This document shows positions 54,041 through 62,951 of a DNA stretch of 64,000 bases, in pieces. The notes under the pieces are model-generated. The model did not search any database. It had not been told where the DNA came from and worked only from the letters and a program-made list of their open reading frames with translations. This stretch comes from Gemmatimonadota bacterium (GTDB lineage: Bacteria > Gemmatimonadota > Gemmatimonadetes > Longimicrobiales > Gaopeijiaceae): assembly GCA_022823145.1 (NCBI GenBank), contig JAJDXS010000077.1, positions 1 to 64,000 of the forward strand. Reading direction: 5' to 3'. Each line of letters begins with the position of its first letter. Positions within the stretch are counted from its first letter, which is position 1. A program made the position numbers and the translations under genes.

Positions 54041-55189
54041 CTATCGCCGCAGCGAGCGCCGGAACCTGACCTGGCGACGCAGCCGGCGGATGGCCAGCGA
54101 GAGTCCTGTCCACACCATCAGCGCGGCCGCCAGCGAGAAGAGTCCCGCCAGCAGCTGACCCGCCAGTCCCCAGTACTCCCCCGTGTGCGCGTAGCGGAGG
54201 AACTGTTGCGCGCGGCGGCTCGGGGTGTCGTCTGCGAAGGACTCCCATTCGAGGGCGGCGCCGGTGACCGCGTCCACGGTGAGGATGCCGGTCCTGTGGG
54301 GCTGGCCGGTCCGGCCGCGCTGCACCTCGACACGCACCTCACTGTCCATCGCGCGGGGCACGTTCAGTGTCAGCGCCCGCCACCCGGGCACCCATCCCTC
54401 GGCGGTTGCGAGCACCGCCGCCAGGTCCGTGTCCGGCGCGCCTGGGACGTCCACCGATCCCTCCATCTCCTCAACGCCCGCCCCTTCGACTCCCACCGCC
54501 CCCGGCCACTCCGCGGCGGGCACCACGTTCGCCACCACCGGATAGACACGATCCCCCACGGCCGGGTACGACGTGGTGACCCCCGTCGCCGCAATCACCG
54601 CCACCGGCAGGACCGACCAGATCCCCACCACCTGGTGCCAGTTGAGGTCGCGCCACGCGCCCCTGGCCCCGCGACGAAGAAGGATCACGTTGGCGAGCGA
54701 CCGCTTCGTGACCGGCCGCGGGATCCACAGAATCGGCCCGGTAAGCAGCAGAAACAGGAAGGCCGCGTTGACGGCGCCGGTCACCGCCCGCGCCCGCCGC
54801 ACCGAGCCACCCGAGACGTTGAACCAGCGGTGCCAGTTGTGCACGCCTTCGAAAAAGCGCTCGAACCGATCCGGCCCGATTCCGATCACAACGCCTGTAT
54901 GGGGGTCGATGCGGGCGTATCGATCGCGTCCCTCGTATACGCGCACCGGTGCGTGCGGATGCGCGTGATATCGGAGCGAAGTCGCCTCGAAGCCGGCCGC
55001 CGCAGCGATCGCCTCCGGACCCAGCCGCTCAGCACCTTCCCCACCGGCCACGAAGTACCGCCGCTCGGCAAGCCCCGTCACCGTCTCCTCGAGCGACAGG
55101 ATGGCACCGGTCGCGGCCAGCACGAAAACGACCGCCCCGGCGGCCACGGCCACCGACAGGTGCAGCCGGAAGATGACCGCCCGGATCAT
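54041..55189 (-). CDS. PepSY-associated transmembrane protein
   Basis: A 382-residue membrane protein with four hydrophobic segments (about residues 8-30, 143-165, 190-212 and 345-368) and PepSY-type extracytoplasmic domains between them. The N-terminal block FRLHLSVAVAAGAVVFVLAATG, in shortened form LHLSVAVAAG, and the GVHNWHRWF motif near residue 120 are typical of PepSY_TM proteins, often linked to TonB-dependent iron or siderophore uptake. The C-terminus ends in a basic RRLRRQVRFRRSLRR tail. It converges with the SusCD operon and does not share its strand. Iron reductase relatives exist, so its exact role is open. Confidence 0.82.
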   Translation of the reverse strand: MIRAVIFRLHLSVAVAAGAVVFVLAATGAILSLEETVTGLAERRYFVAGGEGAERLGPEAIAAAAGFEATSLRYHAHPHAPVRVYEGRDRYARIDPHTGVVIGIGPDRFERFFEGVHNWHRWFNVSGGSVRRARAVTGAVNAAFLFLLLTGPILWIPRPVTKRSLANVILLRRGARGAWRDLNWHQVVGIWSVLPVAVIAATGVTTSYPAVGDRVYPVVANVVPAAEWPGAVGVEGAGVEEMEGSVDVPGAPDTDLAAVLATAEGWVPGWRALTLNVPRAMDSEVRVEVQRGRTGQPHRTGILTVDAVTGAALEWESFADDTPSRRAQQFLRYAHTGEYWGLAGQLLAGLFSLAAALMVWTGLSLAIRRLRRQVRFRRSLRR

Positions 55190-55244
55190 CGCATCGCCGC
55201 CACCGGGGCCAGGCGGCCCGCGCGCCGCCCGGGCACCCCGCCCC

Positions 55245-55946
55245 CTAGTTCAGCGTCACGTAGCGCTCGAGCCGAGCGACCTCGTCCTCGTCCACATACT
55301 TCCCGATCTCCATGCGGAACTGGTCCAGATCGGCGTACGGGCGGTACTCCTCGAACTCGTGCGCCATCCGATCGCTCATGCCCGGAACAGCCATGATCTC
55401 CTCGCGGGTGGCGCTGTTCAGGTCGATCGGGACGTACACGTACCCCGCAAGCCGCTCGACCTCGTCCTCGTCCACGTACTTCCCGATCTCCATGCGGAAC
55501 TCGCCCATGTCGACGTACGGACGGTACTCCTCGAACTCGTGCGCCATCCGATCGCCCACGCCGGGGATCAGCAGGATCTCGTCGTTCGTCACGTCGTTGA
55601 GGTTGATCGGCAGCCAGAGCGACCCGTACGCCGCCAGCGCCGCCTCGTCACCGATCGCCCCCGACAGGACCGAATGCAGATCCGCCGCGCGCAGATAGGG
55701 CCGCCCGCCGACCACAGCCTCGGCAGCCTCCGCCGTTATCCCCGGCAGACTGGTCAGTTCGTCTTCGGTAGCAAGGTTGGGGTTGAGGAGGGCGCCCATG
55801 GCCTCGGCGGCACCCATGTCTCCCATTGCCTCTGCAGGCTCCGCGGCGTCGGGTTCAGACTCCGCCGAATCGCCGCCCCCGCCGCAGCCGGCAAGTAGCA
55901 CCGGGGTCATGACGAGGGCGAGTGGCACGGTGTGATTGCGGAACAT
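55245..55946 (-). CDS. Helix-hairpin-helix (ComEA-like) lipoprotein with duplicated 60-residue unit
   Basis: A 233-residue predicted lipoprotein (VLLAGC, Cys near residue 20) followed by a Glu/Ala-rich linker and three helix-hairpin-helix motifs: NPNLATEDELTSLPGI, NLNDVTNDEILLIPGVGDR and DLNSATREEIMAVPGMSDR. The last two lie in a near-perfect tandem duplication of 180 bp, including the identical run EFRMEIGKYVDEDEVERL-type helix in each half. HhH motifs in ComEA bind DNA non-specifically, so surface DNA binding is possible, but many such lipoproteins lack a competence context. The ATG at 55946 has AGGAGAG upstream. Confidence 0.75.
   Translation of the reverse strand: MFRNHTVPLALVMTPVLLAGCGGGGDSAESEPDAAEPAEAMGDMGAAEAMGALLNPNLATEDELTSLPGITAEAAEAVVGGRPYLRAADLHSVLSGAIGDEAALAAYGSLWLPINLNDVTNDEILLIPGVGDRMAHEFEEYRPYVDMGEFRMEIGKYVDEDEVERLAGYVYVPIDLNSATREEIMAVPGMSDRMAHEFEEYRPYADLDQFRMEIGKYVDEDEVARLERYVTLN
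55261..55620. repeat. Two 180-bp tandem direct repeats inside the helix-hairpin-helix lipoprotein gene
   Basis: The units 55261-55440 and 55441-55620 align base for base without gaps. They are most alike across 55280-55375 and 55460-55555, with only scattered changes. In protein they encode one 60-residue unit twice, in frame. The conservation suggests a recent duplication or gene-conversion-type homogenisation. Confidence 0.8.
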
Positions 55947-56165
55947 CTTTCTCTCCTCCGATATGTGGTCCAATATGTGAATCGTGTCGCGTCTTGCGGT
56001 TTGGACAGCCGACGGGGAGACAACGTAACGTCGCGAGACCACGGGACAATGGCCCTGAGCCCAACGAACACCCCGCCCAAGGTGTCTTTTCCCTTAGGAC
56101 CGGACCGTTCCGTTGGGCCGGACCAACCCGTGCATCCGGCCCTGGGCCAAGGAAGCGGAACGCGA

Positions 56166-58475
56166 ATGAAGCCACTGCTGACGCATACACCGGGGCTCGC
56201 GGCCTCGACTCTCTTTTCTCTCGCCCTCTGGGCGCCTGCGAGCGATCTGGCCGCCCAGTCATCCAACGGAGACAACGGCGCCGCGGTGGAGCTCGAAGCC
56301 GTCGTTCTCCCCGCTGCAGCGGACATCGACCTCGACGGACGCATCGACGAAGACATCTGGAGCACGGCGACGCCGATCACCGACTTCACCCAGCAGGAGC
56401 CGGTCGAAGGGGGCGTCCCTTCCGAGCGGACCGAGGTCCGCGTCGTCTTCGACCAGGACAACCTCTACATCAGCGCCGTCCTCTACGGCGACCCCGCGGA
56501 TATCCTGGCATACCAGCGGCAGCGGGACGCCAGTCTGCGCACCGACGACCGCTTCATGTGGATCCTCGACACCTTCCTGGACGGGCGCACCGGGTACTTC
56601 TTCGAGATCAACCCGGCCGGACTGATGGGAGACGGGATCCTGACGGGCAGCGGCGGCGGTTGGGGCGGTGGCGGCGGTGGTGGCGGCGGAGCCGGGAAAG
56701 CCTGGGACGGCATCTGGGAGGCTCGCACGGCCGAGCGCGACGACGGCTGGTCGGCGGAAATCCGCATCCCCTTCCGGACCCTGAATTTCAATCCCGAACT
56801 GGACACCTGGGGGATCAACTTCCAGCGCACGATCCGTCACCGCAACGAGGAGATCCTCTGGCGGGGCTATCGGCGCAACGAAGGGCTCTTCCGACCGGTG
56901 AACGCAGGGCGCCTTACCGGCTTGAGAAATCTTTCACAAGGCATGGGACTGGAGGCGAGGCCCTCGGCGGTCACAACCTGGAAGAACGTCCCGGGCAACA
57001 CCGATCCGACGACGTTTCCGAGCGATGTGAGCCTCGACGTCAACTACAGCGTCACGTCGAGCCTCCGTGCGTCTGCGAGCATCAACACAGACTTCGCCGA
57101 GGTCGAGAGCGACGAGCGACGGGTCAACCTCACGCGGTTTCCGCAGCGTTTTCGTGAGCGCCGCGATTTCTTCCTGGAGGGGTCGGGTGTGTTCAGCTTC
57201 GCGCCCCGCAGCGGCCCGACGCCGTTCTTCTCCCGCCGGATCGGACTCAGATCGGGCCAGCAGGTCCCGATCCAGTACGGCACCAGACTGACCGGGCAGG
57301 CGGGCAGATTCGAACTCGGCTTCTACCAGATCGGAACGGCCGCGCACTCCTTCTTCGACGAGGGCAGTCTGGCCGACGTGAGCATTCCGCGAGAGACCTT
57401 CACCGTCGCGCGGGTCAAGCGCTCGATCTTCGAGCAGTCGAGCGTCGGGGCAATCTACACGCGGAGGGCCGCGGCGCCGGGACTCGATGGCTTCGCGGTG
57501 GCCGATGGGCATACCATGGGGATGGACGCCCAACTCAACACGCGGCATTTCTTCGGCGACAAGCGCCTCGAGATGGAGGCGTTCTTCGTCTGGAACTCCA
57601 ACCCCGATCCCACGATCGATCGGTCGCTCAACGATCTCACGGCCCGTGGACTGCGCCTCAACTTCCCCAACGACATCTGGACGGCCCACATCTCGTACCG
57701 CGAGTTCGGGGACGACTACCGCCCGTCTCTCGGCTTCGTGGCCCGCAACGGCTTTCGCCGCGTGGAGCCCCGCATCGGCTGGGCCCCCAGGCCGGAGAGC
57801 ATCGACTGGATTCGCCAGCTCGATTTCGCCGTCCAGTTCCGCAACCTGACCAACCTTGACACCGGCGTGCTCGAAGAGCGCGAATGGCAGCTCGACATCT
57901 TCGGGCTCGATTTCGAGAGCGGAGACAACATCGAGATCGGCGCCACCCGTGTGCTGGAGTACCTGGACTACGGCTACGAAGTCAGCGACGGGATCGACAT
58001 TCTTCCCGGCGAATACACTACCTGGGAGTGGGAACTGCAGGCCCGCACGGCGGGACATCGTCGTGTGTCGATGTTCGGCGGGATCAGCACCGGCGGGTTC
58101 TGGGACGGAAGCCGGACGCGCATGAACGCCCGAGCCTCGTTCAGGCCCAACCCCGGGATCAGCATCTCCACCAACTTCGAGCACAACGAGGTATCGCTGC
58201 CGCGGGGTGACTTCACCGCCGACGTCTACGAGATCGAGGGCGAGTGGAATCCCAACCAGTGGGTGAGCGTCACCAACCAGGTCCGCTATGACAACGACAG
58301 CGACATCGTCGGACTGTTCGCGCGGCTGCGCTGGATCGTCAGGCCGGGCAACGACATCTTCCTGGTCTACACCCACAACTGGCGGAATCTGGGACTGGAC
58401 ATCCTCAACGACCGCGACCTGATCACGCTGTCGAGAGGCAGCGCCATCAAGGCCAACTACACGTACCGCTTCTAG
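56166..58475 (+). CDS. DUF5916 outer-membrane protein with CBM9-like N-terminal domain
   Basis: A 769-residue exported protein. After a signal peptide (to about residue 31) comes a carbohydrate-binding-family-9/DOMON-like domain (about 45-240; blocks DIDLDGRIDEDIWSTATPI and FFEINPAGLMGD). It includes a pure glycine-rich linker (GGGWGGGGGGGGG, about 162-174). A DUF5916-type beta-barrel follows (RRDFFLEGSGVF, SRRIGLRSGQQVPI), ending in an aromatic-terminated YTYRF, as in outer-membrane barrels. A longer start at 55932 is open but lacks a signal peptide head. The stop shares a palindromic CTAG with the stop of the convergent CocE gene. Confidence 0.82.
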   Translation: MKPLLTHTPGLAASTLFSLALWAPASDLAAQSSNGDNGAAVELEAVVLPAAADIDLDGRIDEDIWSTATPITDFTQQEPVEGGVPSERTEVRVVFDQDNLYISAVLYGDPADILAYQRQRDASLRTDDRFMWILDTFLDGRTGYFFEINPAGLMGDGILTGSGGGWGGGGGGGGGAGKAWDGIWEARTAERDDGWSAEIRIPFRTLNFNPELDTWGINFQRTIRHRNEEILWRGYRRNEGLFRPVNAGRLTGLRNLSQGMGLEARPSAVTTWKNVPGNTDPTTFPSDVSLDVNYSVTSSLRASASINTDFAEVESDERRVNLTRFPQRFRERRDFFLEGSGVFSFAPRSGPTPFFSRRIGLRSGQQVPIQYGTRLTGQAGRFELGFYQIGTAAHSFFDEGSLADVSIPRETFTVARVKRSIFEQSSVGAIYTRRAAAPGLDGFAVADGHTMGMDAQLNTRHFFGDKRLEMEAFFVWNSNPDPTIDRSLNDLTARGLRLNFPNDIWTAHISYREFGDDYRPSLGFVARNGFRRVEPRIGWAPRPESIDWIRQLDFAVQFRNLTNLDTGVLEEREWQLDIFGLDFESGDNIEIGATRVLEYLDYGYEVSDGIDILPGEYTTWEWELQARTAGHRRVSMFGGISTGGFWDGSRTRMNARASFRPNPGISISTNFEHNEVSLPRGDFTADVYEIEGEWNPNQWVSVTNQVRYDNDSDIVGLFARLRWIVRPGNDIFLVYTHNWRNLGLDILNDRDLITLSRGSAIKANYTYRF

Positions 58476-60349
58476 CGCACCACGGGCAGGACGATTCTGG
58501 ACGGGTAGGCCGCCGCGCGGTGTATCTGGATGGTCGGCGTGACCGACGGCAGTTCGATGTTGTCGGCATCTGCACCCATGATCGTCACGCGGATGCGATG
58601 GCCCGCGTTGAAGACGTTGGCCGTGGGGAGGAGATCCATGACCAGTTCGCCCGGCGCGCCGTCCGGCAGGGGCTGCACGTCCTCGGCAAAGCTGCGCTGG
58701 AACGGAAGCCCGAGATTGTCCCACGGTGCCTCGGCAAGCTCGCGGTGCGAAGCCCTGAGCACCGCTTCGGAGATGTAGTGCGAGACACCGGCGTCGTCGA
58801 CCTCCTGGAGAAGCACGATGACGTCGGCGTCGTTGGTCGATGACGATAGCCACAGCGTCACCAAGGGGTGGCCGGTGACGTTCAGGTCGGCGTCCAGCGG
58901 TGGCGTCGTGTAGGTGAGCGACCTGGCGTCGTTGTGGGTCAGGTCGGGGTAGATCATCAGCGGGGCACCGCCGACTGCGTTGTCCCAGCGGGTCGTGACC
59001 CCGGTTGTGGTGGTCAGGTCCACGGTGTAGCCGTCCGCTGCGTCGTCACCCGCGGGCGCGTCTGGAGATAGCGCCCCGTCGTTCACCGACTCGACGCTGC
59101 CCGACGGTCCCCCGGCCAGGTACCAGACGGTTTCCTCGGCCTCGGGGAGCGGCCAGCTGTTCGCCGACGCCCAGGTCCAGTCCCCGGGATCGTTCATCAC
59201 GGCGTAGTGGATTGGGGGCTCGTCCATGATCCCGTTGTCGATGCCCTTGAGCCAATGGTCGAACCAGCGAAGCTGCTCCACCGCCGTGAGTTCGGCGCTT
59301 TCGGCCATCAGGAGGCTGTCGGGCATCCCCGCGTGCGACCATGCGCCGATGCCCAGCTTCTGGGGCCCTTCGTAGTTGGCCCACAGGAGCACCGCGTCGA
59401 GGACGAAGATATCGTACCAGCCGTTCCAGTGGTACGCGGGCACCCCGGCCTCCTTCACCTTGTCCAGCACACCCGAGACCCCGTGCTCTGTCCAGGTCAG
59501 CGTCGGGATGTCGTGATCCCGGAACCGTCCGGCCGCGTACTCGACGGCCACGTCCCAGTTGTCCTCGTGCTCCGCAATGGCGGCTTGCAGCAACGACCCG
59601 TCGGCGTCCTCGTCGACCGGCGGCGCGGCCCAGTTGATGTCCAGGTTGCGGGTCAGGCTGCCCCAGTGGTCGATCATGTCCTTGCGGTAGATGCCCCCCG
59701 GGTGCAGTTGGTCGTACATGTCGAGCCCGGCCACGTTCGGGAAGATGGCCTTGAGCGCAGGGTGCATCTCGGAAGCCGCCATGTACTGGGTCATGCCCAG
59801 GTAGGAGCCCCCGTACATCCCCACGTTGCCGTCACTCCAGGGCTGGGTGGCGAACCACTCGATCATTTCGCGCGCATCGTCGGTCTCGGCCTCCGAGAAC
59901 AGGCCCTGGTAGGTCCCGAAGGACGCCCCGCCGCCGCGCACCTGCACCGCGGCCACGACGTAGCCGTGCCGTGCCAGGAGCTGGAGGCCTCCGTTCGCAT
60001 CGACCTGCGAGTTGACCTCGGGCACCTCGGCCCCTTCCGGGGCGAAGAAGCGCACCAGTTCGCCCGGATTCCGGTGGTAGCGGGAGTGGGTCCACACGAC
60101 GGGGAAGGGACCTGGCGCGGCCTCGCCGCCGACCGCGGGGAAGGTGACGTCGACAGCCAGCCGGATTCCGTCGCGCATCTCGACGTACCGCGAGGTGTTG
60201 ACCCAGCTGTCGTAGATCGGCTCGGAGTAGCCCTCGTACCGGCCGAACTCGGAGACGAGGCCGTCGTCGGGAGCATCAGCGGGATCGGTGCATCCGGCGA
60301 CCAGGGCGCCGAACAGGAGGAAACCGAGGCTACGCGGGGTACGATTCAT
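58472..60349 (-). CDS. CocE/NonD-family hydrolase lipoprotein, copy 2
   Basis: A 625-residue predicted lipoprotein (ALVAGC, Cys near residue 20) with the S15/cocaine-esterase architecture. DGIRLAVDVTF and YGGSYLGM (nucleophile region, near residue 180) mark the hydrolase domain, and GHRIRVTIMGADADN marks the C-terminal domain. It is a paralogue of the 26357-28252 protein, but clearly diverged. It stands alone between the convergent DUF5916 gene and the tRNA-Ala gene. It probably cleaves an ester or acyl-dipeptide in the envelope; the substrate is not known. Confidence 0.84.
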   Translation of the reverse strand: MNRTPRSLGFLLFGALVAGCTDPADAPDDGLVSEFGRYEGYSEPIYDSWVNTSRYVEMRDGIRLAVDVTFPAVGGEAAPGPFPVVWTHSRYHRNPGELVRFFAPEGAEVPEVNSQVDANGGLQLLARHGYVVAAVQVRGGGASFGTYQGLFSEAETDDAREMIEWFATQPWSDGNVGMYGGSYLGMTQYMAASEMHPALKAIFPNVAGLDMYDQLHPGGIYRKDMIDHWGSLTRNLDINWAAPPVDEDADGSLLQAAIAEHEDNWDVAVEYAAGRFRDHDIPTLTWTEHGVSGVLDKVKEAGVPAYHWNGWYDIFVLDAVLLWANYEGPQKLGIGAWSHAGMPDSLLMAESAELTAVEQLRWFDHWLKGIDNGIMDEPPIHYAVMNDPGDWTWASANSWPLPEAEETVWYLAGGPSGSVESVNDGALSPDAPAGDDAADGYTVDLTTTTGVTTRWDNAVGGAPLMIYPDLTHNDARSLTYTTPPLDADLNVTGHPLVTLWLSSSTNDADVIVLLQEVDDAGVSHYISEAVLRASHRELAEAPWDNLGLPFQRSFAEDVQPLPDGAPGELVMDLLPTANVFNAGHRIRVTIMGADADNIELPSVTPTIQIHRAAAYPSRIVLPVVR

Positions 60350-60389
60350 GGGTCCGGTCTCCGGCAGATGTCAAAGCCCTTGGGCGAAA

Positions 60390-60462
60390 TGGAGCCAACC
60401 GGGATCGAACCGGTGACCTCTGGCTTGCAAAGCCAGCGCTCTCCCAGCTGAGCTATGGCCCC
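60390..60462 (-). tRNA. tRNA-Ala (anticodon UGC)
   Basis: Reading the minus strand, a 73-nt cloverleaf runs from GGGGCCA to TGGCTCC plus discriminator A. The D-arm (AGCTCAGCTGGGAGAGC), an anticodon stem CTGGC/GCCAG with loop TTTGCAA (anticodon TGC), and a T-arm with GGTTCGATCC are all intact. The acceptor stem contains the G3-U70 wobble pair that identifies tRNA-Ala. CCA is not encoded. It lies 40 bp upstream of the CocE start on the same strand. Confidence 0.97.
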
Positions 60463-60565
60463 GAAATCGGCATTTGCCGGCGGCACACAAGATAGCGCAG
60501 CGCGCGCGGCTGTGGAAATCCGGTACGGCGAAAACACCGGGTACGATTACTGCTATATTCGGGAC

Positions 60566-61981
60566 ATGAAATGTGCCCTGCGCTTCATGCTCGCCACGAT
60601 TCTGGTGGCAGCCTGCTCAGCCGACAACGGCTCCAACGGTGCCACAGCCGACTCTTCTCCGCCCGAAGCCACGGGCACCGCAGCTGCGACGAGCGGCAAC
60701 GCCGTCCCGGAAGGCATCGAAAGGGGAGCGACCCCGGAGGTTGGTGCGACGGATGCCGCCGTGCAGGACCCCCAGGCGGACGCGACCCCGGAAGGACCGG
60801 GAACCGAAGGCATCGATCCTGAACGGGTCTTCGTCTTTCCCCGCCCGGAGCGCGTTCGCGGCCTCTATGTGAATGCGTGGTCCGCGGGATCGCGAAGACG
60901 CATCACGGCACTCACCGAACTCGCGCGGCGCACCGAGATCAACACCTTCGTCGTCGACATCAAGGACGCGACCGGGTACGTCAGTCATCCCGCCGAAGTC
61001 CCCCTCGCGCAGCGGATCGGGGCTACCGGAGAGATCCGGATACCGAACCTGAGGGTGCTGCTCGCGCGGCTCGAAGCGGCGGGGATCTACCCCATCGCCC
61101 GGATCGTGATCGTCAAGGACCCGCTCATCGCGGCTGCGCACCCGGAGCTGGCGGTGCAGGACACCGCGGGCGGCCCCTGGATCGACGACAAGGGGATCGT
61201 CTGGCTCAATCCCTACCACCGCGAGGTCTGGGACTACCACGTGGCGATCGCGCGCGAAGTCGCGGCTATGGGCTTCCCGGAGATCCAGTGGGACTACGTG
61301 CGCTTCCCCGACGCTCCCGCCTCGGCGATGAGGCGTGCCTACTTCCCCGGAGGCGCGGGCGTGCCCAGACCGCAGGCGATACGCGAGTTCCTGGCCTACA
61401 GCCGCGCGGAACTGGCCGACATGGACGTGCAGGTCACGGCCGACGTCTTCGGCGTGACCACATCGTTCAATCGCGATGTCGGGATCGGGCAGGTGTGGGA
61501 GTCGTTCATCGATGTTGTGGACGTAGCGCTTCCCATGGTGTACCCGAGTCACTACTGGAAGGGCAGCTTCGGGTACGACAGGCCCAACTCGCACCCCTAC
61601 GAGATCGTGCGGGAGGCCCTGGAGGACGCGGTGCGCCGCTCAGCATTGATCGAGGGGGCGGGAGCCACGCGCCCGTGGCTCCAGGACTTCACGCTCGGCC
61701 CGCCGCGATACGAAGCGCCCGAAGTGCGCGCCCAGATCCAGGCGGCCTACGATGTGGGCATCGAGGAGTGGATCCTGTGGAATCCGGGCAGCCGTTACAC
61801 GGAAGCCGCGCTGGAGCCCGCGGGCGGTTTTGTGGAGGAGCCGCTGATGAGGATCGCGGATCAGGTGGTTCCCGTGTCCAGGCGCTTCGAGTTCTACGAC
61901 ACGGCCACGGTCATCGTCGACCCGGAGAGCACGGACTCGGCCGGGGGCCGGGACGGCAAGCCGTCAGGGTCCGCGAGGTAG
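60566..61981 (+). CDS. Putative glycoside hydrolase (DUF4015) lipoprotein
   Basis: A 471-residue predicted lipoprotein (LVAAC, Cys near residue 17) with a low-complexity Ala/Thr/Pro/Glu-rich linker (about 20-85) before a TIM-barrel-like domain of the DUF4015 putative glycosyl hydrolase family. Family-type blocks are VRGLYVNAWSAGS, INTFVVDIKDATGYV, EIQWDYVRFPDAP, QVTADVFGVT and DVALPMVYPSHY. The Asp and Glu residues in these are candidates for catalysis, though none is proven. The ATG at 60566 begins at the signal peptide; upstream in-frame codons overlap the tRNA gene. Its 3' end overlaps the convergent monooxygenase gene by 18 bp. Confidence 0.82.
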   Translation: MKCALRFMLATILVAACSADNGSNGATADSSPPEATGTAAATSGNAVPEGIERGATPEVGATDAAVQDPQADATPEGPGTEGIDPERVFVFPRPERVRGLYVNAWSAGSRRRITALTELARRTEINTFVVDIKDATGYVSHPAEVPLAQRIGATGEIRIPNLRVLLARLEAAGIYPIARIVIVKDPLIAAAHPELAVQDTAGGPWIDDKGIVWLNPYHREVWDYHVAIAREVAAMGFPEIQWDYVRFPDAPASAMRRAYFPGGAGVPRPQAIREFLAYSRAELADMDVQVTADVFGVTTSFNRDVGIGQVWESFIDVVDVALPMVYPSHYWKGSFGYDRPNSHPYEIVREALEDAVRRSALIEGAGATRPWLQDFTLGPPRYEAPEVRAQIQAAYDVGIEEWILWNPGSRYTEAALEPAGGFVEEPLMRIADQVVPVSRRFEFYDTATVIVDPESTDSAGGRDGKPSGSAR

Positions 61982-62950
61982 CTCCAGCGTCGCCGCGTAC
62001 CGGCGCACGATATCGCCGGCCGCTTCCAGTTCGGAGATTCCGGCGACGCTCTTCCCCGCTTGCCACAGCTCCCGGTCCTCGCGCCGGAGCGACTGCTTGA
62101 GTTGCCTGAATGACTTGACGGCGTAGAAGAGCCGCATCCAGTGCTTGGTGCGGTTGTTGCGCAGCAGCCGCCTGGCGACGGGTCCCGCGCGCAGGCCCAT
62201 CCGCTGGATCCGGGGTGTGTTTAGCACCGAGACCGGCACCCCGGTGAGCCGCTCCGAGAGGACCACGTCCTCTTCCCGCGCGTCCACGATCGCCTGCTTG
62301 TACGCGTCCGAGGCCGTGCACTCGTGCGTCGCGATGAACCGGGTCCCCAACTGCACGCCCGCATACCCGATTTCGAGCGCCCGGACGAACTCCGCCGGTG
62401 ATCCCACGCCGCCCGCACACACGACGGGAACGCCCAGGTCGCCCACCTCGTCGAACAGCTCTTCCACGCTGCGCGGACCGGCGTGTCCTCCGGCCCTGCG
62501 GTTCACGCCGATCAGGCCGTGCACCCCGGACTCCAGCCCCTTAAGCGCCCACTTCCGCTCGGTCACGTCGTGGTAGACGACGCCCCCGTGCGGCGCGACC
62601 CGATCCACGACCCACCCGGGCTTCCCCAGCGAGGTCACGAAGAAGCGCACGCCCTCCTCCAGCGCGATGTCGAGCCACTCCACCATGCGTTCGTGGTAGC
62701 GCTTCGACCCCTTTTCGATCAGCGCGTTCATCCCGATCGGCCTGTCGGTCAGGCGGCGCATGTAGCGCAGCCCCTCCCGAAAGTCGTAGCCGTGCACGTA
62801 GGTGAGGCTGAGCGGCTGCAGGATCCCGATCCCCCCGGCCTCGGAGGCCGCCGCTACCAGTTCGGGGTTGCTGCACGGGTACATGGCACCGCAGATCAGC
62901 GGAACCTCGATGCCGGCGTGCCCGGTCAGCCGGGTCGCCAGGACCGCCAT
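61964..62950 (-). CDS. Nitronate monooxygenase-like flavin oxidoreductase
   Basis: A 328-residue FMN-dependent TIM-barrel protein of the nitronate monooxygenase (2-nitropropane dioxygenase) family, probably cytoplasmic. Motifs are PLICGAMYPCSNPELVAAAS at the N-terminus, the FMN-phosphate loop CAGGVGSPAEFVRALEIGYA and then QLGTRFIATHEC. Such enzymes oxidise alkyl nitronates or act as NAD(P)H:quinone reductases; the family also resembles FabK-type enoyl reductases. The start lies 1 nt after the stop of the methyltransferase gene (TGA-G-ATG), so they form one unit. The substrate is not decided. Confidence 0.82.
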   Translation of the reverse strand: MAVLATRLTGHAGIEVPLICGAMYPCSNPELVAAASEAGGIGILQPLSLTYVHGYDFREGLRYMRRLTDRPIGMNALIEKGSKRYHERMVEWLDIALEEGVRFFVTSLGKPGWVVDRVAPHGGVVYHDVTERKWALKGLESGVHGLIGVNRRAGGHAGPRSVEELFDEVGDLGVPVVCAGGVGSPAEFVRALEIGYAGVQLGTRFIATHECTASDAYKQAIVDAREEDVVLSERLTGVPVSVLNTPRIQRMGLRAGPVARRLLRNNRTKHWMRLFYAVKSFRQLKQSLRREDRELWQAGKSVAGISELEAAGDIVRRYAATLELPRGP

Positions 62951-62951
62951 C

